NCBI GenBank assembly: GCA_036898135.1
Contig: CM072514.1
Span: 85,193,081-85,257,080, forward strand
DNA length: 64,000 bases
Origin: Oncomelania hupensis
Lineage: Eukaryota; Mollusca; Gastropoda; Littorinimorpha; Pomatiopsidae
Reading direction: 5' to 3'
Under the pieces are notes generated by a model. That model was not told the origin of the DNA. It worked only from the letters and a program-made list of their open reading frames with translations, and ran no database searches. Of the stretch, positions 58,792 to 64,000 are shown one piece after another (position 1 is the first letter of the stretch; each line of letters opens with the position of its first letter). The position numbers and the translations under genes are program-made.

Positions 58792-59507
58792 AGAAATCCT
58801 GTGTGTTTTAGCAAACCTTTATAAGAAAAAAAAAAAACAGGGAAGGGAGGCCCGACACAAAGCCACACACTGCTCAAAGTTTTAAAAATCCAATTCAGGA
58901 CCTAAAAAATGGTAAAATATAAAATAATTATTATACCGTAAAAGCCCGCGTGTCGCCCAGGAGCGTCTGTGAGCAGTTTATACGCTGCACCTCAAGGTAC
59001 AGTCTGTGATGTCAGGTTAGGTGTCCATAAGCACTGAAGCATCAGTAAAGGTTTGGCAGGTCAAGGTTCTGCCGAACAGTCTTATGAAAAAGTCAGCGAC
59101 GCAGCAGGGTTGCATTAAAAGTACATAAAACCACAGTAGATTGACACTGTCCAAGAATGATAATGCAGATTTAAATTCACCACATAAGAAGTCCAGATGA
59201 GATGGAAAAGTCGATGACAATGTCCAAATCACACCACAAAAGTAGTCCAAGACGATAAAAGTCCCACAAATGTTCAAACGAATTCTGGCCAGTCACAGAT
59301 ACACCAAAAATAATTTTAGGAATAAAATCCCGCCGAAACAGAGCACAAGAGAAGTACGTCCTCTTCACCTGAGTGTCACCTCATGAATGCTCCTATTGAT
59401 GCTACGGTTACACCCATATCTCTGCCGTCAAATGACATTGGTCCACCCGGCTCACCTGCTCGCCTGGCGAGTTGTGTTGAGACGGAGGTGCGACCACAAG
59501 TCATAAT
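58792..59507. other. LINE 5' UTR (inverted) up to the inversion junction
   Basis: No open frame with a known motif. By the inversion model this is the 5' leader of the LINE-like element. Confidence 0.45.
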
Positions 59508-60018
59508 AACTTCAAACTGACTCTGGGCTGCCAGTGATAGCCCCGGAAAAAACAGAAGGGTGTAGACAACGACTCTTTAGCCGCTGTCAAAAAACTGGAA
59601 AATATGGTCGAAATGCTCACGAAAACTGTTCTTGACCTGGTCGAGACGGTTCGCGGCCTGACTGCCAAACAGCAAATTGTATCTGAAAGTGTGGTAGCCC
59701 CCCCAGATAGCAAAACCAATAATGCGAGATGCAGAGTTTCAATACAGACAAGAAGACGCGGGGGCTGGTCCGGAATTCCCAGACGTCCCTACTTTGGTAG
59801 AACAGCTCCATGATTATGGAGGGTATGTGGGTAGTATGTTTTCTCCCACTGCAAGCAAAGATTATAAACAAGCAGTTGAGCTTGTTGAAAAATATATGTT
59901 ACAAATTGTTGATTGCTTTGACAACTGTGGGATGGAACCACAGACGCCCTTGATAACAGAGAGTCAAAAAGACAAGAGAGATAAAAAGGCAAAGAAAAAG
60001 AATGCTAATAAACGCTAG
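59508..60018 (+). pseudogene. LINE ORF1 C-terminal part (direct segment)
   Basis: Plus strand: DSGLPVIAPEKTEG, a one-base frame change, then LAAVKKLENMVEMLTKTVLD and LVETVRGLTAKQQ (heptad-like, probable coiled coil). A further frame change leads to AGAGPEFPDVPTLVEQLHDY, VELVEKYMLQIVDCFDNCGM and a Lys/Arg-rich end (DKRDKKAKKKNANKR) with stop at 60016-60018. It continues the sequence at the breakpoint of the inverted ORF1. Confidence 0.6.
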
Positions 60019-60568
60019 CTCAGGGACTGTACCATGGATAGCTGTACAGACCAATCTTAATAATAATTGTTCCTGATACTCTCAGGCACTTGTAATTGTA
60101 TATGTGACGATGTAGATCATATGTTATTTTACGGCTAGGTAATAGACCAGTTGCCGGTTATATGAGTGTAATAGTCTTGATCTATGTAATCTGACTGATG
60201 TATAAAATTCGAGGATTTTATTTTTTATTTATAAAATTCATTTTAACTAAATAAAACACTTATGTGTGCTATACTGAAATATGGCCGATCATATCTCTTT
60301 TCGGCTCTTTTAACCTTTTTAAATTTATTATCTAAAATTTTTATAATTGCCTCCCGAAGGGTGGCCCGTTGCACTGCCACACGCTGCTCAATTCAGTAAA
60401 CTTCTTAACCCCTCTCGGCGCTGCGCCGGCCTCCCACCCTTGGATAGTTAAGTATGCGCCAGACCTGGTTTGGTAATATATTAATGATGAGGGCTTGTTT
60501 GCCCAAATATATTGTCCTTAACATTTATATAATAGGACGTAAAGCTTCGCTTTTGATTGATTGATTGA
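60019..60568 (+). other. 3' UTR of the ORF1-only element
   Basis: AT-rich, aaataaaac near 60249, terminus ggacgtaaagcttcgctttt plus (ATTG)n. A short CNCICDDVDHMLFY in one frame (60092-60133) could be a vestige of an ORF2 end, which would make the element an internal deletion product. The match is weak. Confidence 0.5.
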
Positions 60569-60863
60569 TCTATGCATTCAGGGCCAAACCTCCTCTGATG
60601 AGATCTTTGGTAAAGATCGAAACGCGTCAGGAGAACCAGGCTTTATGAATGCAATTCTACTGCTTATTGAGCTCTTTTAGCTCATTTAGAAGCACATGGA
60701 ATTGAAAGTCACTATGTCTCACTTTTGTCCACCTTTGAGAGCAGGATAATTATTTTTCTTGTTTAAATTAACTTGCCTCCCGTGGCTTGTTTTTATTCCT
60801 TGTTCCTTAATGGTTGCTGTACGGTGCTAGCCATTTGGAGAGAATTTATATTAAATTATATTA

Positions 60864-60868
<5 letters not shown>
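60569..60868 (+). repeat. 446-bp retrozyme array, last partial unit
   Basis: Resumes with the duplicated tctatgcattc and runs 300 bp of the unit before ending in an AT tract. Confidence 0.93.
60580..60644 (+). ncRNA. Hammerhead ribozyme G (type I)
   Basis: Same core. Predicted cleavage after C 60628. Separated from ribozyme F by the LINE-like insertion. Confidence 0.9.

Positions 60869-60957
<89 letters not shown>
60869..60957. repeat. (AT)n microsatellite, right border of retrozyme array
   Basis: About 44 AT units. Confidence 0.97.
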
Positions 60958-60961
<4 letters not shown>

Positions 60962-61612
60962 TGCTTAGCCGGAAGTCCTTCTTCGCCTCTACTGCAGTGT
61001 ACTGTAAAGTTTGTCCGGTATGGACGCTGATCTGAGCAGGTGCTGGGCGCTGCGGATCGGCCTGCTCAAAACCCGCGAAATAGTTAAATGCAGAATAGAT
61101 TTATTATGCGTGTGTATCTGTGTGCGGCTGCGTGTGATCAAGCGCTTTGTGAAGCATTTTATGTTTGAATTGCGCTATACAAAATAAATTATTATTATAG
61201 CCTACATTTCCTTACCGAACGTTTAACCGTTTCTGAGATAAATAAATAAACAAACTGTCCACAAACTGCAATAGCCTCATTCCGATTCAACCCGTGTCAA
61301 GGACGTGCCGTTCCGTAATACCGCACATTTGGTTTTATTTCCATTCAAAACACTTTTGCACTCATGTCACCAATCTTACAGCTGAAAGTTACCTGTTCAC
61401 TTTCTTTTTCATCCATACTTATATGCGCACAAAAATTCATTCGCAAACAATCTTGCAAGAATCCCATTCAAGCGCCAAACGTGACGTCACATATAACTTT
61501 GCAGACAACATTCAACAATTACACTGTGAGATAACAATCAGCAATTACATTCTATGAGATTATGATACCTTTAGTTTCATGAAAATGTTGTAATCTACTA
61601 TTTACAAAAGTT
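60958..61612. other. Unassigned; LINE/SINE-like tail at about 61100-61198
   Basis: atcaagcgctttgtgaagc, attgcgctatacaaaataaa and TTA units form a typical 3' tail. Nothing else is recognised. Confidence 0.4.
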
Positions 61613-61720
61613 ATTCCTATCCTATCCTATCCTATCTCGTAACTCGAAGGTCGTTGGGGCACGTTTAACCAGCGTACTCCATCTTTCTCTGTCCTCAGCA
61701 ACCCTCATGGCTTCGCTCAG
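61613..61720 (-). pseudogene. RTE-like LINE 3' scrap
   Basis: Tail tatcctatcctatcctatc and the last coding block (AMRVAEDRERW region) on the minus strand. It abuts the next LINE fragment at 61720. Confidence 0.75.
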
Positions 61721-61722
61721 TC

Positions 61723-62366
61723 ATGGCTTCCGCAGGCATTCTTCCCCTTCAGCAGCAATTCGGTTACAACATTTTAATGCTTATGTTCAAGGTACTAAAC
61801 GAGCTTGCTCCAACTTACTTGCGTGATTTATTACGCAAAGCGCCAGAGCGATATGGTTCTCAGAGATTTCTCTTGCCCACGGCACGCATAGACCTGTATA
61901 AAACTAGCTTTGGTTTCGTAGGGCCTTCTATGTGGAACTCTCTTCCCTCGAATGTCAAATCCAGTAAAACTGCTAGTTCTTTTAAATCCTCAGTAAAGGA
62001 ACACTTAAACTGTTCGCAATCGAATGGTTCTGCATAAGATTTTCTAACCTCAGTTGCTGACTAATGTACATAATTATATGTGATGTATTGACCATGTTGC
62101 CTAGTGTATTGGTTCAATGTTTTTTGTGTGTTTTATAGATATATATATTCCTTTGCTTGTGTAATTGATTATGACTATAGCTTCTGTTCTATTTTCTCTT
62201 TGCATAATTGTTATATATATTCTATAATTTTTAACTGTTTATCGATGTCGTTTGCAGAATGCGTGTGGATGTGTAAGAATGCAAAGGACACGTTGGAAGA
62301 CTATGCCTCGGCCTAAAATGTTAATCCTTTGGGTAAATAAAATGTTCTGAGTCTGAGTCTGAGTCA
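61723..62366 (+). pseudogene. CR1/jockey-like LINE C-terminus with 3' UTR
   Basis: Residues LPLQQQFGYNILMLMFKVLN, ELAPTYLRDLL, RIDLYKTSFGFVGPSMWNSL and SSFKSSVKEHL match the C-terminal end of the LINE at 6733-7925 (compare LPLQKQFIFNTAILMLK, WNSLPLE). Stop at 62035. The 3' UTR ends with aataaaatgttctgagtctg and further GAGTCT units, a tandem tail. Confidence 0.8.
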
Positions 62367-62770
62367 GTCAGCAAGGTGGAGAATTTTCCTCGGATCCGCG
62401 GATTTCCGCGGAAGGCATTTGCATTTCCGAGAAAAGAAATTGAGTTCCGAGATTTTTATTTTTATGTTAAGTGACAAAAACTGAAGAAGCCTATTGCATT
62501 GGAAATGTGGAGTTTGTGTGTAACAGTGGTGGACCTCAAACTTTGTTAGGCCTACAAATCAAGATTCTTTACTTTTTTGAAAGGCATGTGCATAAAACAT
62601 TCTTTTATTTTGTTGTTTCTATTCATGTTTACCTTGTGCTTTTTGCTTTCAGGAGAGGCCCTGAATTACTTTCAACAGTGCAAAAATTCATTCTCTTCCA
62701 GGTGCTTTCTAAGGCGGCCCCTGAGCCCCGGCAGGATTTAAGAGATTTCTTGACTCAGTTGTTTTCCACC
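62367..62770. other. No recognisable feature
   Basis: Contains the palindromic ggatccgcggatttccgcgg near 62392. Otherwise nothing identifiable. Confidence 0.45.
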
Positions 62771-63826
62771 CTGTCAGTGTCAAACCAGTCCATTCTCGAA
62801 TGTTGTCCTCCCACCTCTTTTTTGGTCTCCCTCTTATTTTACCTCCTTGCACTGTGCCTTCCAGGATGGTCTTTGTGATCTTTGATGATCTGGTGACGTG
62901 GCCATACCATCGGAGTTTCCGTTTCTTCACCACTGTGAGCAGGTCATCGTGTTGTCCAATGGCTTGGGTGATGGTCCTGTCGGACTTCGTCGTTGGTGAT
63001 GTGCTGAGTATAGGAAATGCCCAGGAGAGTTCTGTAGCACCTCATCTCCATGCTTTGTATTCTTCGTTGGAGATCTGCTGTGAGGATCCATGTTTCGCAA
63101 GCGTATAGGAAGATGGATATGACAAGGGAACGCAGCAGCCTTACCTTGTAATGTAGACCAATGGTCTTGTCTTTCCAAATGGGCTTCAACCTTGTCAGGG
63201 CAGCAGTTGTTTGTGCGATCCTGGAGAGGACTTCCTGTCGGGACCCATTGTCTGATACAATGGCTCCTAAATCTTTGAAGCTATGCACGGTGTAGAGGGA
63301 TTGGCCTTGGACTTTGATGTCCATGTTGATGCCATTGGTGTTGTTGGTCATCATTTTGGTCTTCTCTGCACTTATTTCCATTCCATAAGCTCTGGAGGTG
63401 GTGTCAAGCCTCTGTACCAGCTGTTCAAGTTCTTGTTCCTCTTCAGCCAATCCATCAATGTCATCCACAAAACGGAGGTTGGAGATTGCTCTACCCCCTA
63501 TGCTGACTGTGCCTTTGTGATCTTCAATGGCATCTGACATGATGCGCTCTAGGAAGATGTTAAAGAGTGTTAAAGAGATTAGACATCCTTGACGCACACC
63601 GATTGTTGTTCTGAACCAGTTTCCGATCGCGCTGTTGTGGAGGACTTCATTGGTAGCCCTGTCATACAGGCTTTTTATAACTTCAATAATGTTAGGGTTG
63701 ATGTTGTACATTCTCGTGGTTGTTCACAGAGCTGCACGCCAGACTTGGTCAAACGCTTTCTGGAAGTCTACAAACACGTGATATAGATGTTGTTGGTGCT
63801 AGGTATTTATCGCAGATTATTCAATA
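62771..63826 (-). pseudogene. RTE-like LINE fragment (RT core to C-terminus)
   Basis: Minus strand: YNINPNIIEVIKSLYDRA, IGVRQGCLISLTLFNIFLER, ISNLRFVDDIDGLAEEEQEL (FVDD in the catalytic box), TKMMTNNTNGINMDIKVQGQ and RCYRTLLGISYTQHITNDEV; a frame break near 62960; KRKLRWYGHVTRSSKITKTI and RGRPKKRWEDNIREWTGL. 3' truncated: the tail is missing at 62770. Long frame of 255 codons at 62944-63711. Confidence 0.85.
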
Positions 63827-64000
63827 TTTGTGCCACCTCCGGGTCTTGCAGTTTGTCCAGGTCAAACTTCAGTCTAGTGCACTTTGCTGTGTTTACTCTC
63901 TTCAAGTGGAGCCGGAAGGACATCTTGACGAGATCGTGAACACTTCCGATGTCTGGTCCTGGAAAAGTGCGTGTCCTGCCAACTTTGATGCTTGATCTGA
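63827..64000. other. No recognisable feature
   Basis: Unassigned sequence to the right edge. Confidence 0.5.

Larger units (their letters stand above)
56138..60568 (+). mobile_element. ORF1-only LINE-like element with internal 5' inversion
   Basis: TSD tctatgcattc at 56127-56137 and 60569-60579. The right end has a LINE-type terminus (ggacgtaaagcttcgctttt, then three ATTG units), so the element is plus-oriented, but ORF1 runs on the minus strand from 58791 to 56138 and its C-terminal part on the plus strand from about 59508 to 60018. The two ORF1 parts meet at a shared aacttc, as expected of twin-primed insertion with almost no loss. After ORF1 comes ~550 bp of AT-rich 3' UTR; no endonuclease or RT is seen. 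A P-like transposon interrupts ORF1 at 57148-58526. Confidence 0.75.

Overview
The window looks like repeat-rich nuclear DNA of an invertebrate animal. I see no convincing host gene, no rRNA, no canonical tRNA gene and no CRISPR. Nearly every recognisable sequence is a transposable element or a simple repeat. The repertoire (RTE-like, CR1/jockey-like and Nimb-like LINEs, tRNA-derived SINEs, a Gypsy element with copia-like domain order, P, Harbinger and hAT DNA transposons, and very long CT/AT tracts) suggests a lophotrochozoan, most likely a mollusc. The species is inference only.

Layout. 1-3.1 kb: simple repeats and a SINE relic. 3.1-8.6 kb: a long palindrome whose CT arm received a LINE with a 5' inversion; the LINE itself holds a 704-bp retroposon with a 13-bp target duplication. 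8.6-18.4 kb: a decayed Nimb-like LINE, three SINE families, minisatellites and unclassified dispersed repeats. 18.5-25.5 kb: a run of DNA transposons, namely a 1.39-kb P-like element with a THAP exon, a P-like THAP transposase relic inserted in an RTE-like LINE, a gag relic, a fold-back, and a hAT-like element with a smaller element inside. 26-34.8 kb: three RTE-like LINE fragments and another copy of the 704-bp family.

34.9-43.7 kb: a young Gypsy element (633-bp LTRs alike by eye, TSD gtgac) with domain order PR-INT-RT-RNase H. Its gag is split by a 2.3-kb Harbinger transposon with TSD TTA. 43.7-53.5 kb: a second copy of a 1.15-kb repeat, a 5-bp-TSD hAT element, SINEs, a LINE tail, and CT, GAA and AT tracts.

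53.5-60.9 kb is the most unusual part. It is a tandem array of 446-bp units, each carrying a complete minimal type I hammerhead ribozyme core, flanked by AT tracts and containing an internal orientation switch. This fits a metazoan retrozyme array. The array is split by a 4.4-kb LINE-like insertion (11-bp TSD) that has a full ORF1 but no recognisable ORF2. That insertion is split in turn by a second copy of the P-like THAP element. The window ends with more RTE-like and CR1-like LINE fragments.

The elements interact by nesting rather than as a pathway, and the nesting gives a relative age order at six places.
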